Shown here: positions 22,532-35,110 of the stretch, one piece after another
How positions within the stretch are numbered: the stretch's first letter is position 1
How the letters are laid out: the number at the start of each line of letters is the position of its first letter
NCBI GenBank assembly: GCA_014529385.2
Contig: CM043967.1
Location: 8,152,501-8,216,500, forward strand
DNA: 64,000 nt
Reading direction: 5' to 3'
From: Adiantum capillus-veneris
Lineage: Eukaryota > Streptophyta > Polypodiopsida > Polypodiales > Pteridaceae
Made by a program: the position numbers and the translations under genes
Notes under the pieces: model-generated
Seen by the model: only the letters and a program-made list of their open reading frames with translations
Databases searched by the model: none
What the model was told of the DNA's origin: nothing

Positions 22532-25500
22532 TCTCTGACTTTCCACTTGCACAACCACTTCCCTTGGCCGCATCCCGTGTTTCTCGGTGCACATACTAAG
22601 TGGCTGCTCTGACTCAATCCCACCCACTTTTAGCCGTTTGATAACGCGCACGCACACACGTGCAACCTAAACCCATGCCGACCCCACATTGCCTCGCTAG
22701 TGAGGAGCCTCACAAAACTTCACACACACACACACACACATACAAAGTTTCATCATGTATGTTATCAATAAATGTGTCATCATCCTTGTTTCCGTGGACC
22801 GGTGCCTCCTTCCTTGACTTTGGTCTCGTAGGTCCATTAAAACGCATCCTTGCTGCTCCTTCCAGAGTCCTACGGTGACTCGCATCAAAGCTCTTCAGTC
22901 TCCACTCCTTGGCCCCCTGCACGTCGGTGACAAGCAACGCATAAATAAATAAAATTCATACAATTTTTAATACAAAGAAATAAAAAATAAAAAATCTTAA
23001 GGTGGAGTTCAATCCCATAGCTTGACTCAAAAGGGAGGATTAGGCACTTTGACAACTGAAATTTCCACTGCTTCTGGGAAAATTTGACAAAGTCAAGCTA
23101 TCAAAGATCCATGGATTGAATAACATTGCAATAGTTAGGGTCACAAAATGGGGTCAAATGCTCCATGCACTGGATGATAAGACAATTAGTGATCTTTTGA
23201 GTGAGTTGAAACATTTCTTTTTGTGCATTTCTTGGAGATGATTCAAACATTTTTTAATGAAATGCATAAACATTGCAAGACTTGAGGATAAATTGTGCTA
23301 GCACAAAAAGAAATTTGGGGGTTGTAAGACACTAACTTGGGAATGGCCGCTTTGGAGTCCACTTTATCATAAAGTTTTTCTCCCTTTTGTTATGTATGCC
23401 ACACTTGCTACATGAAAGCACTAATGGGCATCATTTATGTACATATGGATTGCTTATGCGTTACTTGAGTGCTTGATTTGATTGGATGAATGAAAATTGG
23501 TCTTGTTAATTGTACATCTTAATGCTTATGACCATAGCACTAGCATTTGAACCTCATGATAATTGGTAGAGCCAGCTAATGATCCAATTGCTTATTGAGT
23601 TGTTTTGCAAATTTGGATTATCAAAAGGCCGTGACATTTTATTCATGTGTGCTTTGATTTTGTGAGCATTTCCATGCATAAAACTTTAATTGCACCAATT
23701 TTTTCCGTATGCATTGGGTTAGTGCCTCCTTAATTGAAAACTTGGATATGCAAAAAGGAAAATTGTTCTTTGTGATACGCATGTGAGAGTTACATTGGAT
23801 AATATGTACTTGCTTGGTTGAGATTTTTGTGCTATTGTTTTTGCATTTTAGTGCTTTCTTTGAATGCAAAACCCCTACAACACTAAAATTGAGCTTCTTG
23901 AATGACCATGGGAGAGCAGTAAAATTTTGGATTTATTGTGAATTGTTTTAGTGCTTGTGTTGAATGACCATATGCTTACGAGCACTAATAGTTGAGTTTT
24001 TTTTGAAGGGTTGATGGGCATACATGAGCATTCAATGATCCAAGGTTGGGTGTTGGCATTGCAAAATATTGCAAAATCTGGCTATTAAGAGCCATTAACT
24101 TTCATTCCATTAGAAGTTGCAGTCATCTCTAGCTCAGAGGTTGCTCTAAAATTGTAAAATTTCATGTGAGATAGTTGTTCACCAACTTTTTGAGAGCTTT
24201 CAATTGTTCAATTTGGCTTTCAAGAGCCACTTCATTTCATCAAAGTTGTATTATTTCTAGGTCTTGGCTTGTTTTAGATTCCATATTTCAATTGAGGTAG
24301 CAATGTGTCAACTTTGAATCATGTGTGAGAAAACATAAAAATTGCAAAATGAGCTTATATATAAGCATTATCTCTCTCGTTTTTTATGTGTATGTATACA
24401 CTTGCTATCAAAGAGCACAATGTGCATAACCAAAGACACTTTTTTTCCTTAGGGTTTTTTCCCTTTGGCATATTTGGGTATTCGAGACCCTAGCTAGCAT
24501 TAGGATTGCAATAATTAGTTTTGTGTGTTTCTCTTGGTTTTCAAGTAATGTTTTTTAACACTTAGATTCAAGAAGCTTGGCTTGCAAATAAAAAGAATCA
24601 AGAGGCTTTTACACAAAGTGGATGCTTGCTCATGGATTCTCAAAAGAGCATGAATAAGTGAAATCCTTCCATGCTATGCTCTTTTTTCATCTTTACATCT
24701 CTTTGCTTACTTAGATTAAGTGAATTTGCTTCTAAGCTATGTTTCTTGCATTTTCAAAATCTAAGGATACTAAATTTTCAACACTTTTCTTTGTGAATAT
24801 TAAACTCATTAGAAATTTGTTATGTGTGCTAATCATAGGTAATTGGCCTATACCTTAGGTTAATATAGGATCATTGCTTGTTAGTCCTAGACTCTTAGTG
24901 ATTGACTTAATACTCAACTCACTTCTAGCATGACACAAGGCTATGAATAGGCTTTAGTCCCTTAGTTCATTTACTATAAACATCTCATGTTGGAAGCAAT
25001 AAAAAAGTGATAGAAAATGAAACAATGAAGCAAAAAAGTGTCAAGAAAAAGTAGCAAAAATGCTACTAGACACATGAAAAGAAAATTTCTATGTTATGTT
25101 GTGTCTTGTGAGGCCTAGTGCCTTATTGGCACTTGGTAGGAGAGGGGAATCACCTTGAATTGCTTGGCCAAGGCCGTAAACTGATGCCTTGGGCTGATAG
25201 GTGTTAGCCATCGCCTTGGGGTGGTAGCTTTGTATTGTGCTTTACTGTTTTCTATGAAATGTTAAAAAACAAATCTTCCATGAGCTTGAAAAAAAAAAAC
25301 TGTGACAATGTACTAATAGATTAGGAGTTTCTTTATAGCCCATAGACATGATAGACTTGGATGCTTTATTAATATTGATCTTATAGTTTTTAGGCTAGTA
25401 GGTTTATGAGCTTGCAGTAGCTTAGGCTCTTAACTGATTGATTGTGTTTCATGCATCAAATTGAAATTTCAAGTGGTTTAATCTTTATGATAGTTTAGGT

Positions 25501-25814
25501 GATTTTTTTCTTTATGTTGTTTAGTTTTTGACTATGATTGATCCATCTTTTAGAAGCAATAATTCACTTTGCATTATTGCTCATTGTACTTCATATTTTA
25601 CTCATCATTGTTGGCCTTTGATACTCATGGCTTGTTCTTATTTTTGCAGCTCAACATTCTTCCATGGACGTGCTTTCTACCATGTTCATTGTACTTCATG
25701 TTTTACTCATCCTTTGATACTCATGGCTTGTTTTTATTTTTTCAGCTCAACATTCTTCCATGGACTATCATGTCTTTTTGTTCTTGTTCAGTGATGCACG
25801 AGGAAGTGCACCAA

Positions 25815-25829
25815 ATTAGGAGGGGGGAA
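25815..25829 (+). promoter_or_regulatory. NA2 polypurine tract
   Basis: TTAGGAGGGGGGAA directly before the 3' LTR start TGCTAGCAACGG, confirming plus orientation. Confidence 0.75.
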
Positions 25830-26753
25830 TGCTAGCAACGGCTAGCACATGCTACACTAATTATGCACCAAGTTGGGAATGTGCTATGGATGTGCACAAT
25901 ATTTCCTATTCACATTGTATAAAGTCTTGGGATTATTTGGGAGTTCCAAATTGTATATGCTAGAGGACTCAAATTAATCGAGCTTGATTCTTGAGGATCC
26001 GTTCCTGAGTACTCACTCTTGAGAGCTCACTCTTGTGTGGTCAATCTATGGCTCGCTTATCCTTGAGATTAATGCCCATGCTTAGAAGGCTAGTGCTAAT
26101 CCTTTGTAATTAGAGAAGCATTTCTTAATCTAATCTCTACTTTCTTCATTAGTTTTAATTTTTCTATTTTCCATTATGTCATGAAGTAGTTTCACCATCT
26201 CATTATTCTAGATTTGAGTGTGTGGTGATGACTTCTTGCTTATTGACCACTCCTATCATTCTATAAGTACTCAATGTGTGATATTTAACATCTATAATTA
26301 GGTTGATTAAGTAAGTTCTTAATCTTGTGATAAGAGTATGTGCCCTATTGTTTTCTTGTGTGTGGATGGATTTAATGAGACTCAACCACCATTCACCCTT
26401 GTGTGTGTAGATTTTGATTAAGTACCTTGATTGGCATGTGGTGATTGGAGAGGAAAACACCAATGCTACTAGTGTGTCTTGTCATGAGAGTGCTTTGAGA
26501 TTCCAGTCTATGGCAGTTGGACTTTGGTGGGCTTAATGTGTGTAGGTGAAGCTTGATCGATGATTATGGTGTGATTAGAGTTAGTGATTCATGGCTAATC
26601 TCTATTGCATTGGAAACGCATTCTCTTGAATCCTCTCATTCAATACATCCATGATGCTCATTCCCCCAAGATCTATTTGGGTTGTCGATCCTAGGATTGA
26701 TAATTTTGTTGGTCTTGGGTTGTGATTAGGTGATGCTACAATGACTCTCAACA
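25830..26753 (+). repeat. NA2 3' LTR
   Basis: 924 bp from TGCTAGC to CTCAACA, partner of 13360-14336. It is shorter by several indels, including about 40 bp missing after ACTCAAATTAATC. Confidence 0.8.
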
Positions 26754-27736
<983 letters not shown>

Positions 27737-28011
27737 TGTTGAAGATGATGAAACAGGAAACAGAAGGAAGACAGCAACTCAGAGTAGGAAGAAGATGGAG
27801 AAGGAGAAGACACAGAGCTTGTGTACGAGATCTCTGTAGTCTCTCTCTCTGTATTGGAATAATTGTATATAAACTCAGAGCTACAAAGCTTATATGAAAC
27901 CCTAAGAGATAAGGTGTCCTTTCACACCGGATGTCCAGGGGGAAAAACCCAGTGGGAGAAAAGTGCCCCTGGTGAAGCGCGTATACACACTAACACTACT
28001 ACATGTCTACA
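27737..28011 (-). repeat. CopB 3' LTR
   Basis: 275 bp. Read on the minus strand it begins TGTAGACATG and ends CATCTTCAACA. A minus-strand TATATAAA-type box lies at 27866-27873. Confidence 0.97.
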
Positions 28012-28020
28012 AATCCCCCC
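28012..28020 (-). promoter_or_regulatory. CopB polypurine tract
   Basis: On the minus strand GGGGGGATT directly precedes the 3' LTR. Confidence 0.85.
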
Positions 28021-28058
28021 TGTAGTGATAGTGTGAATCCGTACAAGGTAGCAGATCA

Positions 28059-31000
28059 TCATGTGTATGAGAGTAAGCCCAAAGCTTTTCGGAAAGCTTC
28101 AAAATTTTCTCGTGATAACGCCTTCGTAAATAGATCTGCAATGTTATCCTGTGTAGGACAGTAAGTTAGTGTGATCTCCCCTGCATGTAGCCTTTCCCTG
28201 ACATAGTGGTAGTGAACCTCTATGTGCTTTGTTCTTGCATGAAATACTGGATTCCTTGCAACTGCCATAGCACTCTGACTGTCAGTGAAAATGGTAGTGG
28301 GTGCCTGTTGACACTCACAAAGATCTGCCAATAACCTGCGTATCCATACACAATCAACTGTTGCCGTGAAAGCTGCCCTGTACTCAGCTTCACAAGTTGA
28401 TGTAGCCACTGTGGGTTGCTTCTTGCTTAGCCAAGATATACATGCATTTCCCAAGAAAAAACAATTGCCACTTGTGGAATGTCGTGTGTCAAAATCACCA
28501 GCCCAATCTGAATCGCTGTAACCAAGAAGCTGCATAGAACTGTGCTTTCCATACATATCCCCCCTTGGAAAGAACATGGCAAGATTAGGGGTACCTAAAA
28601 GGTAACGAAGTATGCGCTTCACAGCTTGCCAATGATGCATACCTGGGCTGTGCATAAATCTGCTTGCTTGTGAAACCCCAAATTGAATGTCTAGACGAGT
28701 GTTGCCTGCCAAATATATCAAGCAACCAACCGCTGCTGCATAAGTATGTACATCAAAAGGTTCTCCAGCATCGTGCATGCTCAACTTTGATCCAGTTTCT
28801 ACGGGTGTAGAGATTGGCTTACAATTTTGCATACCAAACTTGTCCAAAATTTTATGCAAATATTTTGCCTGCAACATGTATATGCCATCTTCTGATTGCA
28901 CAAACTGAATACCCAAGTAATAATGTAGCAAACCAAGATCAGACATCTCAAAGGTTTTTCTCAAAGCATCTTTAAACGCTTCAATTTCATCTGCAGTATT
29001 GCCTGTAAGAAGCATATCATCCACATAAAGTGTTAGCATAATGAGAACTCCATCTCTCTTTTTGACATACAAAGTACTTTCTGTTGGACTATTTTGAAAT
29101 CCCTGGCCAATCAAATAAGTATGTATCTTCTCATACCATGCTCTTGGAGCCTGTTTGAGACCATACAAAGCTTTACGCAATCTGCATACCTTTTGCTCTT
29201 GACCTTTTACAACAAAACCACTTGGTTGACTTACATAAACTTCTTCCTGCAAATCACCATTCAAAAAAGCAGTTTTGATATCCAACTGATGCACTTTCCA
29301 ACCATGATGAGCAGCAATTGCAACTAGTGATCTAACTATGGACGCACGAGAAGTAGGAGCAAAGGTTTCATCATAATATATGCCTTTCTGTTGCACATAG
29401 CCTTTTGCCACAAGCCTTGCTTTGTACCTATCAACAGTACCATCTTGTTTCCTTTTTACCTTAAAAACCCACTTTGTACCAATAGGCTTTTTACCTGTAG
29501 GCAAGTCCACTAGATCCCATGTATGATTCTTATGAATAGAATCAATTTCTTGCTGCATAGCATCTTTCCACTGAACACACTCTAAAGCTTGTTCAAATGA
29601 ATCAGGCTCATCTGCATCACAAAGAGTACTAAAGCAAGCCAAATCTACTTGCTCTCTGCCAAAAGTAGTACCAGCACGTGTTTTTCGTGGCAACGGTGCA
29701 TCCAACTTGCTATCCTGCAAAGTTTTCTGAACCCATTTAGGTAAGGTTCTTTCTTCCCTGAGAACTTCTTGCTCTTCACGCACAATTTCCTCTACATCAT
29801 GAGGTGTCACATGCTGATCAAAAGATTGATCAAGATTATCAACCTGTTGTGATTCTTGATTCTCCACAAAAGAAGGAAGCAAACCTTCAAATACATCATG
29901 TGTCTGCATATGAGGTACATCAAAAGCAACCATAGGTTGAGCAGTAGTTTCTGCAAAAATTACATCACGACTTTCAAAAATCTTGTTTGTAGCAGGATTG
30001 TAAAGTCTATAACCTTTACTTCCACTACTGTACCCCACAAATATACATTTGATTGCCTTATCATCAAGCTTTCCACGTAACTGCTGAGGGATGTGAGCAT
30101 AAGCAAGACAACCAAAAACACGAAGATAACTGACTGAAGGTTTTTTGTCATACCAAGCTTCATATGCAGTAATGGTCTTCAAGGCACGAGTAGGACACCT
30201 GTTCAAAACATGTGCTGCACAAGCAACTGCCTCCATCCATAGCTTATGAGGCAAACTCTTAGCCTTGAGCATACATCTAGCCGTCTCCATTAAAGACCTG
30301 TTCTTCCTTTCTGCAACACCATTCTGTTGTGGTGTGTATGGCATAGTGCATTGGTGTTTAATGCCTTTCTTTCCCAAAAAATCCTTAAATGCACCTGACA
30401 TGTATTCACCTCCTCGATCGGTACGAAGAGTCTGTACTTTGCAACCTGTTTCATTTTCAACCATGGCGACATAATGTTGAAAAACTGCAAACACGTCTGA
30501 CTTTGCTTTGAGTGGATACACCCAACAAAACCTGGAAAAGTCATCAATGAAGGTCACAAAATAAAGGCTGTTTCCTATAGATGGCGTCCTCATAGGACCA
30601 CATACATCACTGTGTACAAGCTGCAACTTTCGTGTCGCTCTAACTGAACCATCCTGCGAAAATGCAAATCTGTGCATCTTTCCAAGAACGCAACCTTCAC
30701 ATACATGTCTTGATGGCATCTCCAATAAAGACAAATCATGCACCATATTATGACGTTGTAAAGTCATCAAACTGCCATAACTAACATGCCCAAATCTAGC
30801 ATGCCACAACTCAGCATCCTGCATGGCCTGAGTCTTTGTTTCTGCAATACATACCTGAATCTGCTTTTCATAATGATCTAGCACAAATAGTCCATTTTCC
30901 AGCGTACCTGTAGTGATAAGAGAATAACCATTCTCTCGATCTCGTACAACACATCTGTCATCCTCAAAAATGACCCGAAGACCATTTTTTGCAAGAGAGG

Positions 31001-32255
31001 ATACAGACAACAAATTCTTCTTGATCCCTGGAACATATAAGACATCTGGCAAGCATAAATCTGAACCATCTGAAATGGTAATCAAAATCTTACCAACGCC
31101 TTTGATTGGATAAGAAGCATTATTTGCACATGTCACCTTCTTTCCTGCTGGAGCTGCATCCAATGAACAAAACAAATCCTTCCTTGAAGTAATATGCCTG
31201 GATGCACCACTATCAAAGTACCAAATCATTTGTGTCTTGTCAACACTGTAAGCAGAAAAATTTGAACATACTACAAAAGCATAAGAATCCTGCACAAAGT
31301 TTGCAGACTCTTCTTTAGCTGTAGAAGAATCACCAGAAGCTGAAACAACCAAACTTGACTCTTTCTTCTTTTCTTTAGCAATTCGCTTTTTACACTCACT
31401 AATGTAGTGACCAGGTTTCTTGCAGTAGTGAAATTTACCTTTCTTCTTGGACTTGTCGGAATCACCTTTAGACTTCTCTGAAGATTGTCCTGCACTAGAC
31501 TTGGAGTGATGAGCACTCTCTTTACCCCTGTTTTTGTTCTGTACAACAAGAGCATGATCCATACCATCCACTTGTAAAGACTTGTTCTTACGTGATTGAT
31601 CCTCCTGCAATAGCAAAGCCACTAACTCTTCAAAATGACGAGGGTCAGGATTAGCTCGCAAAGACAGAGTCAAAGAAGTCTGAAAAGTCAAATAAGATGG
31701 TGGTAGTGAATTGAGTGTTTTGGAAACCAAGTCCTTCTCTGGAATCACTTCATCAATGCTAAGCAATTGCTCTTTAAGATCCCTGATTTTTGTAAGATGC
31801 TCGACAATATCGTCACCTTCGTCCATCTGTATTTTGTCAAGTTGTTTCTTCAAAAACTCTATTCTGGCAGCGTTTCTTCCTCCAAACATAGCTTGCAGAG
31901 TGTTCCAAGCATCCTCAGAAGTTCTGCAAGATCTGATATGTGGTGTGATTGTCCTCTTTATGGTTAAGGCAATCACAGCCATAGCCTGTGCATCTTTAGT
32001 ATCCCATCTCTTTTGCTCTGGAGTGACTTGTGAGGGTCCTGCACCAACAGCTGCACCACGACCAGGCGTGGCAGGTGCAATGCTACCTGGACGAACTTCA
32101 TCTCCAGATACATAATCCCACAATCCTTTACCAACCAAAACATTTTTGGCCATAAAAGACCAAAGAGAATAGTTGGTACCATCCAATTTGTCTTCGGATG
32201 TAAACGCACCAAAAATCTCTTTCTCCGTAGATAGAGCCATACTGTAGATGCACAT
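28059..32255 (-). CDS. CopB Gag-Pol polyprotein (1398 codons, intact)
   Basis: Encodes all proteins of a Copia element as one precursor. The better start is probably Met6 (MALSTEKEIFGAF), 15 bases inside the longest frame. Domains in order: Gag about 10-225; zinc knuckle 275-288 (Cys278, His283, Cys288), whose first Cys is Phe275; protease DSG at 348-350. Integrase zinc finger is His485, His490, Cys519, Cys522, with catalytic Asp550, Asp613 and Glu649 at the correct 35-residue spacing. RT has LDIKTAFLNGDLQEEVY (990-1007) and YVDD 1077-1080. RNase H has GYSDSDWAG (1245-1253), Glu1289 and DSQSA (1325-1329). Length is normal for the family. There are no stops or frameshifts. The altered knuckle might reduce RNA packaging; otherwise it looks functional. 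Confidence 0.97.
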   Translation of the reverse strand: MCIYSMALSTEKEIFGAFTSEDKLDGTNYSLWSFMAKNVLVGKGLWDYVSGDEVRPGSIAPATPGRGAAVGAGPSQVTPEQKRWDTKDAQAMAVIALTIKRTITPHIRSCRTSEDAWNTLQAMFGGRNAARIEFLKKQLDKIQMDEGDDIVEHLTKIRDLKEQLLSIDEVIPEKDLVSKTLNSLPPSYLTFQTSLTLSLRANPDPRHFEELVALLLQEDQSRKNKSLQVDGMDHALVVQNKNRGKESAHHSKSSAGQSSEKSKGDSDKSKKKGKFHYCKKPGHYISECKKRIAKEKKKESSLVVSASGDSSTAKEESANFVQDSYAFVVCSNFSAYSVDKTQMIWYFDSGASRHITSRKDLFCSLDAAPAGKKVTCANNASYPIKGVGKILITISDGSDLCLPDVLYVPGIKKNLLSVSSLAKNGLRVIFEDDRCVVRDRENGYSLITTGTLENGLFVLDHYEKQIQVCIAETKTQAMQDAELWHARFGHVSYGSLMTLQRHNMVHDLSLLEMPSRHVCEGCVLGKMHRFAFSQDGSVRATRKLQLVHSDVCGPMRTPSIGNSLYFVTFIDDFSRFCWVYPLKAKSDVFAVFQHYVAMVENETGCKVQTLRTDRGGEYMSGAFKDFLGKKGIKHQCTMPYTPQQNGVAERKNRSLMETARCMLKAKSLPHKLWMEAVACAAHVLNRCPTRALKTITAYEAWYDKKPSVSYLRVFGCLAYAHIPQQLRGKLDDKAIKCIFVGYSSGSKGYRLYNPATNKIFESRDVIFAETTAQPMVAFDVPHMQTHDVFEGLLPSFVENQESQQVDNLDQSFDQHVTPHDVEEIVREEQEVLREERTLPKWVQKTLQDSKLDAPLPRKTRAGTTFGREQVDLACFSTLCDADEPDSFEQALECVQWKDAMQQEIDSIHKNHTWDLVDLPTGKKPIGTKWVFKVKRKQDGTVDRYKARLVAKGYVQQKGIYYDETFAPTSRASIVRSLVAIAAHHGWKVHQLDIKTAFLNGDLQEEVYVSQPSGFVVKGQEQKVCRLRKALYGLKQAPRAWYEKIHTYLIGQGFQNSPTESTLYVKKRDGVLIMLTLYVDDMLLTGNTADEIEAFKDALRKTFEMSDLGLLHYYLGIQFVQSEDGIYMLQAKYLHKILDKFGMQNCKPISTPVETGSKLSMHDAGEPFDVHTYAAAVGCLIYLAGNTRLDIQFGVSQASRFMHSPGMHHWQAVKRILRYLLGTPNLAMFFPRGDMYGKHSSMQLLGYSDSDWAGDFDTRHSTSGNCFFLGNACISWLSKKQPTVATSTCEAEYRAAFTATVDCVWIRRLLADLCECQQAPTTIFTDSQSAMAVARNPVFHARTKHIEVHYHYVRERLHAGEITLTYCPTQDNIADLFTKALSRENFEAFRKALGLLSYT

Positions 32256-32625
32256 AAGAGAGCAAAAGAACCTCCAAGAGATTCACAAATCTCCTCTCCA
32301 ATCCAAGCAAAACTCTACACAAAATCTCAGCACAAAGCTAAGACAAGCTGCTTCCCAAAAGAACTGTTTACCTAAAGAAAATCTGTCAAAAAGCACACCC
32401 TTTTGATCTAAACGCCTCCGAAAAGTAACTTCTGCTACGCTGCTCAGAACAAAATTCTGAGGGCTCGAACGGCTTTGAAAGGGGGGTAAAACTCCAGGTC
32501 ACCTACTCAGAATACTCCCGGAACGTCGAGGATGCTCCCACGAGCAAATATTCCGAAAACTGCCTGAAAATTGCGATTGCGCGCGCGGACGCGAAAACGC
32601 AAGTAGAGGCTCTGGAAATCACCTC
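32256..32625 (-). other. CopB untranslated leader
   Basis: About 370 bases between primer site and start codon, presumably carrying the packaging signal. It contains a GC-rich patch (GCGCGCGGACGCG on the plus strand near 32580). No upstream protein is recognised. Confidence 0.7.
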
Positions 32626-32639
32626 GCTCTGATACCAAT
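32626..32639 (-). promoter_or_regulatory. CopB primer-binding site
   Basis: Minus strand ATTGGTATCAGAGC immediately inside the 5' LTR, matching initiator-Met tRNA. Confidence 0.9.
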
Positions 32640-32914
32640 TGTTGAAGATGATGAAACAGGAAACAGAAGGAAGACAGCAACTCAGAGTAGGAAGAAGATG
32701 GAGAAGGAGAAGACACAGAGCTTGTGTACGAGATCTCTGTAGTCTCTCTCTCTGTATTGGAATAATTGTATATAAACTCAGAGCTACAAAGCTTATATGA
32801 AACCCTAAGAGATAAGGTGTCCTTTCACACCGGATGTCCAGGGGGAAAAACCCAGTGGGAGAAAAGTGCCCTTGGTGAAGCGCGTATACACACTAACACT
32901 ACTACATGTCTACA
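32640..32914 (-). repeat. CopB 5' LTR with TATA box
   Basis: 275 bp, one base different from the 3' LTR. The minus-strand TATA box pairs with TATATAAA at 32769-32776. Transcription would run leftward through the polyprotein. Confidence 0.97.
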
Positions 32915-32917
32915 GAA

Positions 32918-34092
32918 ACATGGATCCTGATTCATGTTCCCTCACCTTAGATTTCTAAAATATTTCACTTGCTTACTTCTCTTTATAGTGCCTATCCAAT
33001 GTAGTGATCATAGTTCAAAAATGCTGCTAAACATGGATTGTGATGGATGTATCCAACCGTGCCATAATAATGTAAAACTCTAACTGCAATTGGACCATAG
33101 CATGGAGGAGTCACCCAATAGCCAAAATAGACTTCTCTAGACTCCAAAACCCTAAATCTTGAGATTTCAATCTACAAATGGTCATTTTGACCTATGCAAT
33201 GAAAATTTGATCCAAACACCAAAATATTATGACCAATAGCTTAAGAGACTTTTTTGGAACCTTCCCAACTTTGGTGCATGGATCACAATCCATGTACCTT
33301 GGAATAAGATTTAGCAGATTCAAAGTCCACAGTGATTGCATATGCAAAAATTGTCAAGTGGTCAAAAATTGGTGCAAAATTGTTTGAATTTCAGGAGAGG
33401 TGCAATTCAAAGTGCTAGTTTTTCAAAGAGCAAAGGCTGAAAGTGTAAAAGTGTACTTATGGTATGCTTAAGAGCTCAAAGAAAAGCCTAGAAATGCTTA
33501 ACAAAAGGGCAAAATTTGTCGGCTCTATCAAGATGGCTAGCCAAACTCCAATTGAAGTAAAATTTGACAAGCAAGTAGACTTGGGAGTGATAACCAATCT
33601 CAAAGCATCAGATCACCAAAAATCAACACACACTAGCCACATGGATCAATCAAACTAGGATCTAGAAAACCAATATTGCGAGATTTAAAAAAATTGCAAC
33701 ATAAATGGAGAATTTGGGTAAACTTTGGAAAGATTCCACCAGTGTGCTAGGATAGGCTATAAGAACATGTCCCCAAAATTTCATCTCAATTTTGTGACCA
33801 AACATGATCGTGATCCATGTACCTTTTTCATATTTCTAGACCACAACCAAGCCATCAGGTCCCAAATGCCAAATAAATCCTAACCCTAAAGTTTCAAGTC
33901 ATTTGAACATCAAAACCCTAGTGAAAATGCCAAAAATCTCTAAGTCTGTTGAAAATTTTCAAAATTTGGCCTAAATCCCAACCCAGTGATCCAAATCACA
34001 AAGATTTCACCCATAGCATCTCGTAAGCATGCTAAATCAAATGGTGAAAACAACACCTCAAAATGTGTTCCAACATGGATCATTATCCATGT
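32918..34092. repeat. Diverged repeat region with recurring 20-bp dyad
   Basis: Five occurrences of an inverted repeat of consensus ACATGGATCATTATCCATGT lie at 32918, 33031, 33276, 33802 and 34073. Spacing is about 113, 245, 526 and 271 bp. Flanking words recur too (ACCTTTTT or ACCTTGG after, TTTTGTGACC-like text before). This fits an old tandem array with a unit of about 265 bp, one unit having lost its dyad. There is no coding sequence. Role unknown; a protein-binding site or retroelement leader repeat are possibilities. Confidence 0.5.
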
Positions 34093-34505
34093 ATCTCTAA
34101 CCCAGAGTTGGCTTGATTCAATTTGACCTAGTGCTTTGGTCAATTTTGGAACTATTTTTCTCAAGTTATGCTTTTTTTTAAAATTGGTCAAGCTCGCATT
34201 ATTTTGACTTTTGACTCAATTTTTGGGCCTAAATAACTCAATTTTTGGTAGAGAGATGCCATGCCAAAAAACTCAGGAGTGTGGCACCCTATGAAGTACA
34301 AAGTTATTGACATTTCCTCCAACAAAAAGGATCACATAACAGATGAACAGCTTACACAAATCCTAGCTGATATTTTCTTTGAAAAATTTTGAGTTGCAGC
34401 TGCCACAAAAGTCAAAGCAAAAATTCTCCCAGAAGAGTTGTGGACATTGCACTAGAGGCCTAAAGTATTGGATAGTGCAAGGTGCCTATAGTTGGACAAT
34501 TTCTT
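34093..34505. other. Unclassified stretch
   Basis: AT-rich with no recognised feature. Confidence 0.35.
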
Positions 34506-35110
34506 TAGGCTAACACCTTGGGGTGTAGATTTCCAAAGAGCCCACGAGATGATGAATTACATCTAGTACAACACAAAATCCACACTTATTGACAAAGACG
34601 GGGCTATGGTCAGAGTGAAGATCACTGATGAGCTCATAAACCAAGCTCTCCATTTTCGTGTCGAAAGCCACAACCTTCTCCACAAAATGAAGGCAATAGA
34701 CAATGACAAGGCATTTGTAAAGCAACAAGGGCACACACTCACTTACAAAGACCTTATCCACTCCAAAATAGAATTTCCCCTTAGGTTAATCTCCCAGCAC
34801 ATAAGGTTTAGACGACACCAACGTACATAGAGCCCATCCTCCATGTGGCAGTATTAATGGCCATCAGCTTGTCAAAAAGGAGAGTAATAAAGTGTAATAT
34901 GGGAAACTACATTCTAGTGAGCCTAGTGGAAGAAAACCTCAAGGGGAGTGACTGCAACAAGATGTACACGAATGTAGGACCAATGCTTACAAGAGTAGCA
35001 TACCAAGCCATAGGAATGATTGATGACTTGCCTAAAACAGAATCTGAGATCAACCTAGTACACAAGGCAAAGCATGTAGTGAGGACAGTGGGGAATTTAT
35101 CAACCTAGTA
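34506..35110 (+). pseudogene. Unrecognised protein remnant in two frames
   Basis: Two adjoining coding-like runs (34606-34830 and 34845-35108) lie in different frames. They read as Lys/His-rich helical protein, for example KITDELINQALHFRVESHN and VAYQAIGMIDDLPKTE. The general look is of plant retrotransposon Gag-adjacent proteins, but I cannot name a family. The second run is cut off by the 50-bp minisatellite, whose unit length is not a multiple of three. A frameshifted transposon gene is the simplest reading. Confidence 0.35.

Larger units (their letters stand above)
27737..32914 (-). mobile_element. CopB, complete and apparently intact Ty1/copia retrotransposon
   Basis: 5178 bp flanked by the perfect target duplication GAAAC (27732-27736 and 32915-32919). 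The 275-bp LTRs differ at a single base (C at left, T at right, in GTGCCC(C/T)TGG). Primer site, polypurine tract and one continuous polyprotein frame are all present. This points to a very recent insertion and to an element that could be autonomous. It landed in a non-coding repeat at an ACATGGATC dyad. Confidence 0.97.

Noticed and set aside
31711-32115. 134-codon plus-strand frame inside CopB
   Set aside because: Antisense to an intact Gag domain. No independent evidence of coding.
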